DNA of 25,006 nt from Spirochaetia bacterium UBA5368 (GTDB taxonomy: Bacteria; Spirochaetota; UBA4802; UBA5368). Below the pieces are notes generated by a model that was not told the origin of the DNA, did not search any database, and was given only the letters and a program-made list of their open reading frames with translations. This document shows, piece by piece, positions 1 through 8,700 of the stretch (positions within the stretch are counted from its first letter, which is position 1; every line of letters begins with the position of its first letter). The position numbers and the translations under genes were made by a program. The stretch lies in assembly GCA_002407865.1 (NCBI GenBank), contig DHPI01000010.1, positions 8,171 to 33,176 on the forward strand, given 5' to 3'.

Positions 1-24
1 CGAAAGCGGCAATCTCCCGGACGC

Positions 25-44
25 ACTGCAGTGTTTTATGCAGT
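25..44 (-). terminator. Hairpin downstream of the NamZ-like gene, possible weak terminator
   Basis: ACTGCA (25-30) and TGCAGT (39-44) form a 6-bp stem around an 8-base loop, 25-45 bases past the minus-strand stop codon at 70. No run of T follows on the minus strand, so it may only pause transcription or protect the 3' end. The remaining bases of 1-69 show no gene. Confidence 0.2.
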
Positions 45-69
45 TTATGGAGATGTAACGGCGCCGAAT

Positions 70-1320
70 TCAGTAGATCAAATATTTCGAGCGCACGCGA
101 TTGAAATCTTTCATCTCGTCCTTTATGTCCTCCTGAAACTGGCGGGACGGTCTGCCGGCGTCGATCGATTTTCTGAACAGGTCGGTTCCCGCGAGAAAAT
201 CGACGCTGTACTGTCCGCCGTACTGCTCCCAGCGGAACCACGGCCACTTTTTCAGGTGCGAAATAATTGCGTATGAAACCTCCAGCGGGCTGAACTCACC
301 GCCTACATAAAAGATCTGCACGCCGCCGCACCGCTCGCCTTTGTATTTCGAAAACGTGGGATTGAAATAAATCGGCCGGAATTTAAAATTCTTGATGCCA
401 AGCCTGTTAAGACCGTCGCACAGTACAGCCGGGTCGAGCCACGGCGCGCCGATATACTCGAATGGTTTGGTGGTGCCGCGCCCCACCGATATATTGATTC
501 CCTCCATGAACACAATCGAGGCATACACGATGGACGATTCGTATGTCGGCAAATTCGGCGACGGCGGGATCCACGGCAGCATCGATTCGTTATACATCAG
601 ATCGCGGCGATAGTTTTTCAGCGGCACCACGCACAGCTTCACATCCTTCGCGAACTCGCCCCTGTAATACGCGGCGGCCTCACCGATCGTCATGTTATAC
701 ATAAACGTGGCCGGAAACGCACTGACGTGCCGCGAATAAAAATCCCTGTTCAAAAACGGCCCGTCCGCTCCGAGAAAGCCTATTGGATTGGGCCTGTCGA
801 GCACGATAAGTTCGATTGAACTTCCGCACAGCGCATCCATCACCATTTTTAACGACGATATATACGTGTAGCAGCGCAGCCCCATATCCTGAATGTCGAA
901 GATCACGATATCGACGACTCTGAACAGGTAGCGCAGCGTGGCTGGCGTACAGTGATGCATGTTATAGACTATCGCGTTAAGGCCGTCGTCCGACTGGCAG
1001 AGCCGACTGTCGTATTCATTCTGATACCCGTACAGGCCATGCTCGGGAGCAAGGACAAGCGCTATTTCAATCCCCCTGCTCCTGATAAGATCTATGTTCG
1101 TACGGAGATGATAATCGACCCCTGAATGATTCGTGACGACAGCCGCCCGTTTCCCGCGGTATTTTTTCGCGTCATTTTCAATGAAATTTTCCAGGCCCGT
1201 ATATACCCGTTTATATTTTCTGGGCGGCACATTATAGTTTACCTGCCGGCCGCACGAGGCAACGACCATCACAGCCAGCAGCAATGCCGCAACACAATAG
1301 TTTCGTCCGCTATTCATCAT
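70..1320 (-). CDS. DUF1343 / NamZ-type exo-beta-N-acetylmuramidase lipoprotein
   Basis: This 416-aa protein matches the DUF1343 (NamZ, YbbC-like) family, whose characterised members remove terminal N-acetylmuramic acid from peptidoglycan fragments. Visible family blocks are VVTNHSGVDYHLRTNID and LVLAPEHGLYG near the N-terminus, FDIQDMGLRCYTYISSL, VLDRPNPIG, and later WIPPSPNLPTYES followed by GINISVGRGTTKPFEYIGAPW. The N-terminus is a lipoprotein signal with lipobox VASC (Cys23), so it should act at the envelope, probably in muropeptide recycling or turnover. The start is the first of two adjacent ATGs, with AGGT six bases upstream. It is transcribed divergently from the lipoprotein gene that follows. 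Length is normal for the family and no truncation is seen. The family call is confident; the substrate is inferred from the family. Confidence 0.88.
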   Translation of the reverse strand: MMNSGRNYCVAALLLAVMVVASCGRQVNYNVPPRKYKRVYTGLENFIENDAKKYRGKRAAVVTNHSGVDYHLRTNIDLIRSRGIEIALVLAPEHGLYGYQNEYDSRLCQSDDGLNAIVYNMHHCTPATLRYLFRVVDIVIFDIQDMGLRCYTYISSLKMVMDALCGSSIELIVLDRPNPIGFLGADGPFLNRDFYSRHVSAFPATFMYNMTIGEAAAYYRGEFAKDVKLCVVPLKNYRRDLMYNESMLPWIPPSPNLPTYESSIVYASIVFMEGINISVGRGTTKPFEYIGAPWLDPAVLCDGLNRLGIKNFKFRPIYFNPTFSKYKGERCGGVQIFYVGGEFSPLEVSYAIISHLKKWPWFRWEQYGGQYSVDFLAGTDLFRKSIDAGRPSRQFQEDIKDEMKDFNRVRSKYLIY

Positions 1321-1388
1321 CTATCAACCTTTGTCGCCATACTTCGGCACGCACGATTGCCCGCACGCGCACATGAAAAATATCGCAT

Positions 1389-1417
1389 ATTTCAGTATCA
1401 TTCTTGAGCGGGGTCAA
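1389..1417 (-). promoter_or_regulatory. Candidate sigma70-type promoter of the NamZ-like gene
   Basis: On the minus strand TTGACC (1412-1417) is followed by a 17-base spacer and TGAAAT (1389-1394), about 70 bases before the start codon. It stands back to back with the plus-strand promoter at 1436-1464. Confidence 0.4.
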
Positions 1418-1435
1418 CCGGTTTTTTCAAACAGC

Positions 1436-1464
1436 TTGACATGCGGGCCGGGATTGTGTAGCGT
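1436..1464 (+). promoter_or_regulatory. Candidate sigma70-type promoter of the plus-strand lipoprotein gene
   Basis: A perfect TTGACA (1436-1441), a 17-base spacer and TAGCGT (1459-1464), which keeps the important T, A and final T of the -10 box. Transcription would begin near 1471, which favours the ATG at 1493 over upstream in-frame starts. Confidence 0.4.
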
Positions 1465-1492
1465 CGGGTTCATGGAACACGGAACACCCAAC

Positions 1493-2161
1493 ATGCTGCG
1501 CCCGACGTGCGGGGAAAATTCTTTCCATACAGGCCGAAACACGATCGTCAATTGTCTGCTTGCGGTAATGCTTATCGCCTCCAGCAATGGATGCGCCACT
1601 GCATCGGAGCGCGAAAAGTCGATACTGAACTACGCGCAGAACAGCCCCGCCCGCTACGACGACTGCCTCGTGCAATCGGATCAGTACACAACGAACGGCG
1701 CCTATTACCACAAAAAGTATTACACTTATCTCATCGGCATAGCCGGCCGCATCGCCGATACGCGAAAGGCGACGGTTGCAAAACACAGCATCGGATTTTA
1801 TTACGATAAAAAGGAAAACCGGAAGGAGCGGCTGTACCTGGGCGTCGATATTATAATCCCCCCCGATCAGGATGGGAAGGAAGTCCCCTACGGGAAAAAA
1901 GCGGCTATGGTGCTGGATGAATATCTCAGGGACGTAATGGACGTAATACACTCGTGCACCGCGATCTTTCTGGAAAAAGAAATTGTCGGCATGGTCATCG
2001 GGTTCCAATGGGAGGCCGGCGGCCACAGCGAATATATCAACATATGGATTGACGAAAAAGACGTGCTCCGGTTCGAGAACAGCCAGCTTACCCTTCAGGA
2101 ACTGATCAGCAGAAGCTATATCACAGACAGCGACGGAAAAATTATCCGGCTGCTGTTATAG
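1493..2161 (+). CDS. Hypothetical lipoprotein, 222 aa
   Basis: I do not recognise the family. From the ATG at 1493 the protein starts with a signal peptide ending in a lipobox-like SNGC, followed by CATASERE, so an outer-membrane or periplasmic lipoprotein is likely. The mature part is mixed alpha/beta with many Tyr, Lys and Asp residues. It has no obvious repeats and no transmembrane helix after the signal. The open frame extends upstream to 1331 and an ATG also exists at 1472; 1493 is preferred because the candidate promoter would start transcription near 1471. No clear Shine-Dalgarno sequence is seen at any of these starts. The gene runs away from the NamZ-like gene, and its last 20 bases overlap the 3' end of hisC on the other strand. 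A long minus-strand frame across it looks like a shadow. Confidence 0.6.
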   Translation: MLRPTCGENSFHTGRNTIVNCLLAVMLIASSNGCATASEREKSILNYAQNSPARYDDCLVQSDQYTTNGAYYHKKYYTYLIGIAGRIADTRKATVAKHSIGFYYDKKENRKERLYLGVDIIIPPDQDGKEVPYGKKAAMVLDEYLRDVMDVIHSCTAIFLEKEIVGMVIGFQWEAGGHSEYINIWIDEKDVLRFENSQLTLQELISRSYITDSDGKIIRLLL

Positions 2162-3197
2162 ATTCAAGTTCCTTTATAAGCGCGCGCAGCTCCATCATCG
2201 TACCGATTGAAATGCGGACATATTCCGACTGCACGGGCCCTTCAAAATACCGCACCAGTATTTTTCTCTCCTTCAGCGCTTCGTACAACGCTTGTGCGCC
2301 CACCGACGGATGGCGCACAAAAAGGAAATTCGCCTGTGACGGCACTATTTCGAAACCCATTGCGTCAAGCCGCTCCTCAAGGTACTCCTTGTTGTTTCTG
2401 ACCATCCCGATATTGTAATCAAAGCTTTTTTTATCGAGGAGCGCCGCGCACGCGCCCGCCTCGGCCAGCCGGTCAACATTGTACGAATCCTTGAGCTTGA
2501 TAAGCCCGCGGATGATTCCCTTATCGGCGGCGGCGATTCCCACCCTGAGTCCGGCAAGCGAATATGACTTGGACATCGAGCGGGTGATGATGACGTTATC
2601 GTGCGTGTGCACAAAATCAATCGCGGTCTCGCCGTAAAAATCCACATACGCTTCGTCGATCACCAGAAGCCCCTTGAACGCGTCGAGGAAATCTTCAAGC
2701 TGATCGAGGTCGCACCCCCTGCCCGTCGGATTGTTGGGATTGGCAATGATCACGAGATTGTATTCTTTCTTTAAAAATCCGGAAAAATCGATCTCCAGAT
2801 TTTCCGTAAGCGGAATTTTTTCATACTGCACGCCGTTCGCTTCGGCAAGCGTATAATACAGCGAATATGACGGATATGGAAACGCGGCGATTCCGTCGTT
2901 CTCAATAAACCCGCGGAAGAGCAGCGTAAAAATCTCGTCAGAGCCGTTGGCGATAAAGACATTCGATGTGTGAAGCTTGTTCTGTGCCGCAAAAACCTCG
3001 CGGACCGACATGGATGTCGGGTTCGGATAGCGCCGCAGATTGTCGTTGCACGCCTTGCGCAGCGCCTCGATCACCGACGGAAACGGAGAAAACGGATTTT
3101 CGTTTGTATTAAGCTTAATATACTCATCAAGGTTTTCCGGCTGTTCGCCTGGAATATACTCGGCCATGTTTTTCAGTTTACGGTTCCAATACTTCAT
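2142..3197 (-). CDS. hisC: Histidinol-phosphate aminotransferase
   Basis: A class I/II PLP-dependent aminotransferase of the HisC family, 351 aa, which converts imidazole-acetol phosphate and glutamate to histidinol phosphate. Visible motifs are KLNTNENPFSP near residue 30, IANPNNPTGRG near 151, VIDEAYVDF near 179 and TRSMSKSYSLAGLRVG, in which Lys210 is the expected PLP lysine and Arg218 follows. The open frame continues to 3293, but ATG 3197 has a strong Shine-Dalgarno sequence and begins at the normal N-terminus. pyrD lies 76 bases upstream on the same strand, so the two may be cotranscribed; the gap holds a 6-bp hairpin (3232-3246) without a T run. No other his genes are in the window. 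The 3' end overlaps the convergent lipoprotein gene by 20 bp. Confidence 0.93.
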   Translation of the reverse strand: MKYWNRKLKNMAEYIPGEQPENLDEYIKLNTNENPFSPFPSVIEALRKACNDNLRRYPNPTSMSVREVFAAQNKLHTSNVFIANGSDEIFTLLFRGFIENDGIAAFPYPSYSLYYTLAEANGVQYEKIPLTENLEIDFSGFLKKEYNLVIIANPNNPTGRGCDLDQLEDFLDAFKGLLVIDEAYVDFYGETAIDFVHTHDNVIITRSMSKSYSLAGLRVGIAAADKGIIRGLIKLKDSYNVDRLAEAGACAALLDKKSFDYNIGMVRNNKEYLEERLDAMGFEIVPSQANFLFVRHPSVGAQALYEALKERKILVRYFEGPVQSEYVRISIGTMMELRALIKELESITAAG

Positions 3198-3203
3198 CTG
3201 CGT

Positions 3204-3210
3204 CTCCTTT
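3204..3210 (-). promoter_or_regulatory. Ribosome binding site fixing the hisC start
   Basis: AAAGGAG on the minus strand, six bases before ATG 3197. It rules against the longer frame that begins at 3293 inside the pyrD 3' end. Confidence 0.75.
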
Positions 3211-3273
3211 CGTGCTATTCTGATTGCCGCGCGGCGGAAGCCGCCGGCATTTTTCGGATACAGGCGGGGGGGG

Positions 3274-4200
3274 TCAGGCCGTTGGGTGCGCAACGCCGAT
3301 TATTTCGCGCAGGGAATGTATTTTCTCCGAGCGCATGTACGCCGCGATGCCGTCGACGCACGCCATCGCGGCGTCCGGATTTACGAGGTTCATCGTGCCG
3401 ACCGATACCGCAGAAGCCCCGGCCATGAGAAACTCGAGCACATCGCCGGTATCGGCGATGCCGCCGATGCCGATTATCGGGATATCGACCTTCGCGAAGA
3501 TTTCGTACACCATGCGGACGGCAACCGGTTTTATCGCCGGGCCGCTTAAGCCCGCCACCCTGTTATAAAAATGCGGCTTTTTTTTCTTAATATCGATTTT
3601 CATGCCCAGCAGCGTGTTGATCGCCGAAACGGCATCGGCGCCGGATTCCCTGGCTCCCCGCGCGAACTCCGCGATATCCGCAACGTTAGGCGACAGTTTC
3701 ACAATCAGCGGAACGGCGGTGACCTTTCTCACCGCCTCGACCAGCCGTGTAAACACCGGCATACTGGTGCCGAACGCCATGCCTCCCTCCTTCACGTTGG
3801 GGCAGGACACGTTAAGCTCGACCGCGACGATTCCGGGCGTGTGGGATAAAACGGCGCAAAGCTCCACGTTCTCATCGATCGAATGACCGGCAACGTTCGG
3901 GATGACCGTCGCCCCGTGCTCCAGCAGAAACGGCAGTTTCTCTCCGAGGAAGCGCTCAAGCCCGACATTCTCAAGGCCTATGGAATTGAGCATGCCCGAC
4001 GGCGTTTCCATTATCCTCGGGCCCCTGTTTCCGGGACGCGGCTTAAGCGACAGCCCCTTTGTAAACACGGCCCCCAGAGCGCCGATGTCGTAGAAACGCG
4101 AGAGTTCCTCGCCGTAGCCGGCGGTGCCCGACGCCACAGTTATGGGATTTTTGAGCCGCAACGGCCCGATTTGCACCGATGTATCAATCATGCTTTCCAC
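3274..4200 (-). CDS. pyrD: Dihydroorotate dehydrogenase, class 1B-like
   Basis: PyrD oxidises dihydroorotate to orotate using FMN in pyrimidine synthesis. The sequence shows VASGTAGYG near residue 22, FTKGLSLKPRPGN near 46, LNVSCPNVKEGG with the catalytic Cys133 typical of class 1 enzymes, VKLSPNV, and the phosphate-binding IIGIGGIADTGD and GASAVSVGT near the C-terminus. The NVSCPNVKEGG form fits class 1B, which normally pairs with the electron-transfer subunit PyrK; no pyrK is visible nearby. The start taken is GTG 4200, seven bases after GGAG; ATG 4191 would also work. A promoter sits directly upstream and a terminator-like hairpin lies just beyond that. hisC follows on the same strand. The function call is firm; the cofactor subclass is less so. 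Confidence 0.92.
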   Translation of the reverse strand: MESMIDTSVQIGPLRLKNPITVASGTAGYGEELSRFYDIGALGAVFTKGLSLKPRPGNRGPRIMETPSGMLNSIGLENVGLERFLGEKLPFLLEHGATVIPNVAGHSIDENVELCAVLSHTPGIVAVELNVSCPNVKEGGMAFGTSMPVFTRLVEAVRKVTAVPLIVKLSPNVADIAEFARGARESGADAVSAINTLLGMKIDIKKKKPHFYNRVAGLSGPAIKPVAVRMVYEIFAKVDIPIIGIGGIADTGDVLEFLMAGASAVSVGTMNLVNPDAAMACVDGIAAYMRSEKIHSLREIIGVAHPTA

Positions 4201-4225
4201 CGCAATGCTCCATTAAGTCCACCCC

Positions 4226-4254
4226 ATAACAGTACCACTCCCGCCAACCGTCAA
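4226..4254 (-). promoter_or_regulatory. Candidate sigma70-type promoter of pyrD-hisC
   Basis: Minus strand TTGACG (4249-4254), a 17-base spacer and TGTTAT (4226-4231). Transcription would begin close to 4219, giving a short leader that holds the GGAG site before the GTG start at 4200. The -35 box lies against the T tract of the hairpin at 4257-4286. Confidence 0.5.
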
Positions 4255-4256
4255 GA

Positions 4257-4286
4257 AATAAAAAGGGACACCGTTTCCGATGTCCC
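4257..4286 (-). terminator. Intrinsic terminator or attenuator hairpin upstream of pyrD
   Basis: On the minus strand GGGACATC and GGTGTCCC pair in an 8-bp stem (one G-T pair) with a 6-base loop, followed by TTTTATTT. It would stop minus-strand transcripts arriving from further upstream before they reach pyrD. No convincing minus-strand gene precedes it, which makes a leader attenuator possible. Confidence 0.5.
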
Positions 4287-4650
4287 AGAAAATCATATCC
4301 GTCTAAGGTGACAACTTTATTATTTTTCCACAGCCATCTTCCTCCGTGAAACGCCTCCCGGCAGACACTCATCTCTTTGTATTATTGTATTACCATTATT
4401 CGATGTGCGCGTCAAGAAAAATATGTAAAAAAAATAATGCGTTGCCATCAGAATTTTTTATTAGTCTTCGGCTTTGCCGGCAAAATCCACCGCGATTACG
4501 CGACGGCATGCCGTTTCCCCACACGGCGCCTGCGGCCGTTGCGAACTCAATCATGAAGCGCAACAGGCCGTTAATGTTCTTTACAAATTGAAATGAAGCT
4601 ATTCCTGTTCACACGACGCATTACAATCCAAACGTCACAGAGGCGTATGC
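4287..4650. other. Intergenic region between pyrD and apbE
   Basis: No convincing gene. On the minus strand there is a weak promoter-like pair, TTGACG (4410-4415) and TAATAC (4387-4392). It is followed by a five-codon ORF, M-A-V-E-K-stop, at 4337-4320 with GGAGG (4341-4345) only three bases upstream. On the plus strand I could not find a good promoter for apbE; TTTACA at 4580-4585 lacks a matching -10 box. The short open frames here look non-coding. Confidence 0.4.
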
Positions 4651-5679
4651 ATGATGATACGATGGAGTCCGTATTTTGCATCACTGGCAATCGCGATACT
4701 CGTCTTCTGCGGATGCGGGAGAAAGGGCGAGCTGTACACCTTCAGCCGGATGCAGATCGGCACGCTGATCAATATCACGGTAATAGCCGATACGCCGGAG
4801 CGGGGGGTCAGAGCATCGAACGCGGCATTTAGCGAAATCGCGCGCGTCGAATCTCTGATGAGCCCGAAACGCGCGGGCAGCGACATCGTATCCATCAACA
4901 ACAGCGCGTGGAAGGCACCGGTCCATATCTCCGGGGAAACATATGCGCTGATGCGTAAATCAATCGCCATTTCAGAGCAGACTGACGGCGCTTTCGACAT
5001 AACATTCGCATCGGTCGGCAAACTCTGGCAACTGGCAAATCCATCATTTGTTCCGCCTGACAGCGCAGTTGTAAAAAAGAGGCTTTTTCTTGTCAACTTC
5101 AGGAATATTAAGCTCGATGATGCAGCCCATACCGTTATGTTCAAGCACAAAGGCATACAGATCGGGCTGGGGGGCATCGCCAAGGGGCACGCGGTGGGGC
5201 TGGCGGCCGCGGCGCTGCGGCGGGAAGGGGTCAGAGCCTCAATTATCGATGCCGGCGGCGACCTGATAGTACACGGTACGAAATTCGGCAATACGTGGCG
5301 CGTGGGGCTTCGCCACCCCCGAAACGACGAAATTTTGCTGGTTTTTACCGCGCACGATGGCGACGCAATAGTTACGTCCGGGGATTACGAGCGTTACAAA
5401 ATAGTAAAGGGTGTACGATACCATCACATTCTCGATCCGCATACCGGATTCCCGGCAAAGGGGCTGATTTCAGCGACGGTGGTATGCTCTGACCCCATAG
5501 ATGCCGATGCTTACGCGACAGCGCTTTTTGTGATGGGAGGGGTCAGAGCCCGCGAATTTACCAAAAAGCACCCCGAATTGCGGGTAATTCTGATTGATGA
5601 AGGAATGAAAATATCCGCCTCAAAAGCATTGAAAAAAAGGATTACCCCCCTGGAGAAGGTAGCAATCGAGTGGTTTTAG
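4651..5679 (+). CDS. apbE: FAD:protein FMN transferase (ApbE) lipoprotein
   Basis: ApbE attaches FMN to a Thr/Ser of target proteins such as Rnf and Nqr subunits, using FAD and Mg2+. The 342-aa protein has the family blocks MQIGTLINITV near residue 34, VESLMSPKRAGSDI near 66, DGAFDITFASVGKLW near 112, IGLGGIAKGHAVG near 171, DAGGDL near 200, HHILDPHTGFPAKG near 258 and DADAYATALFVMG near 284, which holds the expected metal-binding residues. The N-terminus is a signal peptide with cysteines at 20 and 22, so an envelope lipoprotein is likely. ATG 4651 is preceded by AGAGG with a 7-base spacer. No target flavoprotein operon is nearby. The gene contains four exact copies of GGGGTCAGAGC (three sense encoding GVRA, one antisense encoding CSDP), and a fifth copy follows the stop codon. 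Confidence 0.93.
   Translation: MMIRWSPYFASLAIAILVFCGCGRKGELYTFSRMQIGTLINITVIADTPERGVRASNAAFSEIARVESLMSPKRAGSDIVSINNSAWKAPVHISGETYALMRKSIAISEQTDGAFDITFASVGKLWQLANPSFVPPDSAVVKKRLFLVNFRNIKLDDAAHTVMFKHKGIQIGLGGIAKGHAVGLAAAALRREGVRASIIDAGGDLIVHGTKFGNTWRVGLRHPRNDEILLVFTAHDGDAIVTSGDYERYKIVKGVRYHHILDPHTGFPAKGLISATVVCSDPIDADAYATALFVMGGVRAREFTKKHPELRVILIDEGMKISASKALKKRITPLEKVAIEWF
4804..4814 (+). repeat. GGGGTCAGAGC copy 1, in apbE
   Basis: Exact 11-base word, sense to apbE, encoding GVRA at residues 52-55 in a poorly conserved stretch. Confidence 0.85.
5227..5237 (+). repeat. GGGGTCAGAGC copy 2, in apbE
   Basis: Exact copy, sense to apbE, encoding GVRA at residues 193-196 just before the conserved DAGG. 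Confidence 0.85.
5486..5496 (-). repeat. GGGGTCAGAGC copy 3, antisense in apbE
   Basis: Exact copy in the opposite orientation; its complement contributes to CSDP at residues 279-282, four residues before the metal-binding DADAYAT segment. Confidence 0.85.
5539..5549 (+). repeat. GGGGTCAGAGC copy 4, in apbE
   Basis: Exact copy, sense to apbE, encoding GVRA at residues 297-300. Confidence 0.85.
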
Positions 5680-5686
5680 TGTGGAT

Positions 5687-5697
5687 GGGGTCAGAGC
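5687..5697 (+). repeat. GGGGTCAGAGC copy 5, after apbE
   Basis: Exact copy eight bases after the apbE stop codon, in the gap between two convergent genes. It is the only copy that is clearly outside every plausible coding frame. Confidence 0.85.
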
Positions 5698-5721
5698 CCT
5701 TAAAGATCTATCTTCAACAAA

Positions 5722-5748
5722 GCCGGCATGTTTTAACGTAAAGCCGGT
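5722..5748 (-). terminator. Weak terminator-like hairpin at the end of the 1148-aa lipoprotein gene
   Basis: On the minus strand ACCGGC (5748-5743) can pair with GCCGGC (5727-5722) across a 15-base loop, followed by TTTGTTG. The stem starts in the stop codon. The loop is long and the T run short, so this is tentative. Confidence 0.3.
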
Positions 5749-8700
5749 CAATATGAACCTGTATCAGCAACATGCTCATAATAAATATCTGGTGCAGTAG
5801 CGCCATCTCTGTAATCCAGCCATAACGGTGTTAATCCGAAAGGCGCAGCTCCGTCATCCCAGTACAGCAATTTCAAATCCAGCGTATCATAGCCATAGGA
5901 GGTGGGAGTCGATATAAACACATCCGGAGCCCACACCGCGGCGCCAGCGCTGGTAAACCGCTGGCCGAAGAGAGCGAATCCGGCCGTTCCAAAATATCTG
6001 CCATCAAACCACGCGATATAAAATTCGCTGGCTCCCGCAGCGGCATCCGCCACAATCACCTGCGGCAATCTGCAATCATATGATGCAGCCGTGCTTGAGA
6101 CATTGATCGCGGCAAATCCTGGAGCAGCGGTAAGGCCAGCGGCGTTGTACGCCACGGCCCTGATGTGATAATAGTCGGCCGGAATGTGCCCGGCATTGTC
6201 CCGATACGTGACGATAACGCGATTGGCCGTACCGGCCACCGTATCGACCGCCATGTGCGGTTCATAGCCGGTGGCGCTCACTGCGTTGTTCCAGGCCACG
6301 GCGCCGGTGGCCCCGTTGATTCGAAGTACGCGTATCGAGCCTGAACCGTTCTTCGCCAGCAGGTACGCTCCCCCTACAGCGCCGGTTGATCTGGTGGGAA
6401 GCACCTGCACAATGCTGTACCCCGTAAGCGTCGCATCAGTGATCCCGGCGTCAGAGACCTGGTCTGCCAGCGGATCGCTCCACACAAACGCCCCGTCGGC
6501 AGAGACCTTTTTCCACCGTATCGCTCCGGCGTTCTGATAGAAAATCATCACGTCGCCCGCCCCGTCCGAGAGGGCCACGGGATTACTGCTTATACCGCTG
6601 GTTGTGACCGCAAACACGGCGCCCAGCGGCGATCCGTCGGCCAGATTAAACGCGCGCGCCATTACAAAATCACCGGCATCGATAAAGGCTACAAGAAATC
6701 CGCGGCGCTGAAATATGATGTATTTTTCCAGCGTTCCATTGAATATATCCGCCGAAAGGGTAAGCGTCGCGCCTGCGACATTTGTCACCATTGCGGAAAG
6801 ATCGGCGTCGATATTGTACACGACATCGCCGGTGGCAACACCAACACCCCCATAGTTCAATCCCGTAAAATCCGTAAGCGTAAAATCGGCCGGCGCCACC
6901 GCCGGCGAGAAGCCCACATCCTCCGTCCCGGCTGGCGTCATGGGAAGACGAAGAATAGAATAACTGTCACCACTATTCATTATATCAGAGCTGAGCTGCA
7001 AAGCATAGTCGGTATCCTCCGCAAGGTTAATGGCGTTGACACGCGCCCATGTGGCCGCGACGGTATTATTGTTTTCATTTACCACCACATCGTTCGCCAG
7101 GACGGTGACGACGGGATTGAAAAGCACCACCGGCAGCTGATCCCACAATGGATTGGCAACCGCTTCCGAAGCGAGCGGCCCGGCTATACGTGGATACACG
7201 TTGAAAGGATTACCTGCTGCGAGACCGTGATTTACATCGGTCCGGATGCGGTAGGCGCCGCCGCCAAGATCGGTTTTGTTGGTGACAATTGCCCATGTTG
7301 TTCCATTGCAGTTGATTACATCATTCACGACAATCAGCGGAAGGTTAATATCGTCAGCGTTGAATTCTGTGACCGAAAAGACAGAATCAACCGTTCCCGT
7401 AGCTACCGCCGTCTGGTCGGCAAGATAATAGCTCGTTGCCGCCAGGCTGGTGACGCCGGTGCTCCGTATTACAAACCTGAACACGTTAAATGAATCGACG
7501 TCAAATATTGCGGCCTGGCTCCAGGGGCCGCCACCCCATATAAGCAGATCATTGGCCGCCAGCCCGAGAACCGAAAAATCGGTATCTTTATCGTATAGCA
7601 GATTCGTCGCCACACCGTTTGCCGGCATGTCCGCCGTTCCTGAGCTTATGGGAGCAGGCCATTCGTGGGCCAGGGCCGCCGAGTACGTAGAACCGGCCTT
7701 GACGGCAATGCCAAGCGGCACGCCTTGCGCCGCTGCGTCCACGCCCCAGCGGAAGCCCACCACACCCACATTATTATACACCATCTTGGCGTAGAGATCA
7801 TTCCCGACCGTTGCATCGCGGTAAACGAGGACGACATCGTTAAAACCGTTGCTCACGGCCTCTATCCCGCTCTGATTATTCGCGTGGTTTGACACGGCCG
7901 CGCCGTTCGCGCCCCATTGCGGCGCGCCTGCGGTATTAAAGAATTGCCCGTAAATATCGTCATTACCGCCATGACTTTCCCAGAAAACAAATGCAGAACC
8001 ATCAGAAACCTGCACTGTCCTGATGGCATCCTGGCCGTTTGCGGCGCTGGTGAGTGGAAAATTGACGCCTGCCGTTATATCCGCGTCAGTAATGAACGTA
8101 GATTCCGCTGAAGTGAGCGCGCCCGCCCTTACCCTGTAATAATATACAGTCGAGCGTAACAGGCCGGTAATCTGGATCTTATGCAACGTATGAAGGTCTT
8201 TTCCATCCCCGTCCCAATCGGTTTCCGCAAGTGATGTCCAAGCATATGGGGCCCCCGAATTAACATCATAGTCCACAAAGCAGGTCGTACGGTCCGACGG
8301 TTTGTTGGTGGTAAAGTAGATCCATGCGGATGTCGGCGTAACCGAATCGACCCATACGGAATTGATTGCCAGCGGACCGACCGTATCGGGGTCCGGCTCA
8401 GTGGTAAACGACCACGTATCGTTACCATCTTCAAACAGCGGATTGGATACTGTATCTGTAATTGCATTCGTAAGATCTACGGTATATACCTGGTTATAGG
8501 CAAGCGGATTGAGATCGAGCCTGTATGTTTTTGAATTTACCGGCGTAACACCTGCGCCTGCTGCCGGGAATAGCGTAAAACTTGCCGTATCGATGCTTGC
8601 CAGAGACATGTCCCTCGTGAAAGTGACCTCAACATACGCAAGATCGGCGCTCACGCCTGTCGCGCCATTGGCCGGAAACCGCGTCGCGGCGACCACCCTC

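Noticed and set aside
1427..2026. 199-codon minus-strand frame opposite the small lipoprotein gene
   Set aside because: No ribosome site or recognisable motif; the plus-strand frame has a signal peptide, lipobox and promoter.
3270..3280. GGGGTCAGGCC at the pyrD stop codon as a ninth copy of the 11-base word
   Set aside because: Two mismatches and a G-rich neighbourhood; a chance match is reasonable.
4346..4591. 81-codon plus-strand frame between pyrD and apbE
   Set aside because: No ribosome site, low-complexity translation and no domain; it also crosses the pyrD leader region.
4804..5697. The five words in apbE as remnants of an insertion sequence
   Set aside because: No terminal repeats, target duplications or transposase fragment, and the apbE frame keeps its normal length.
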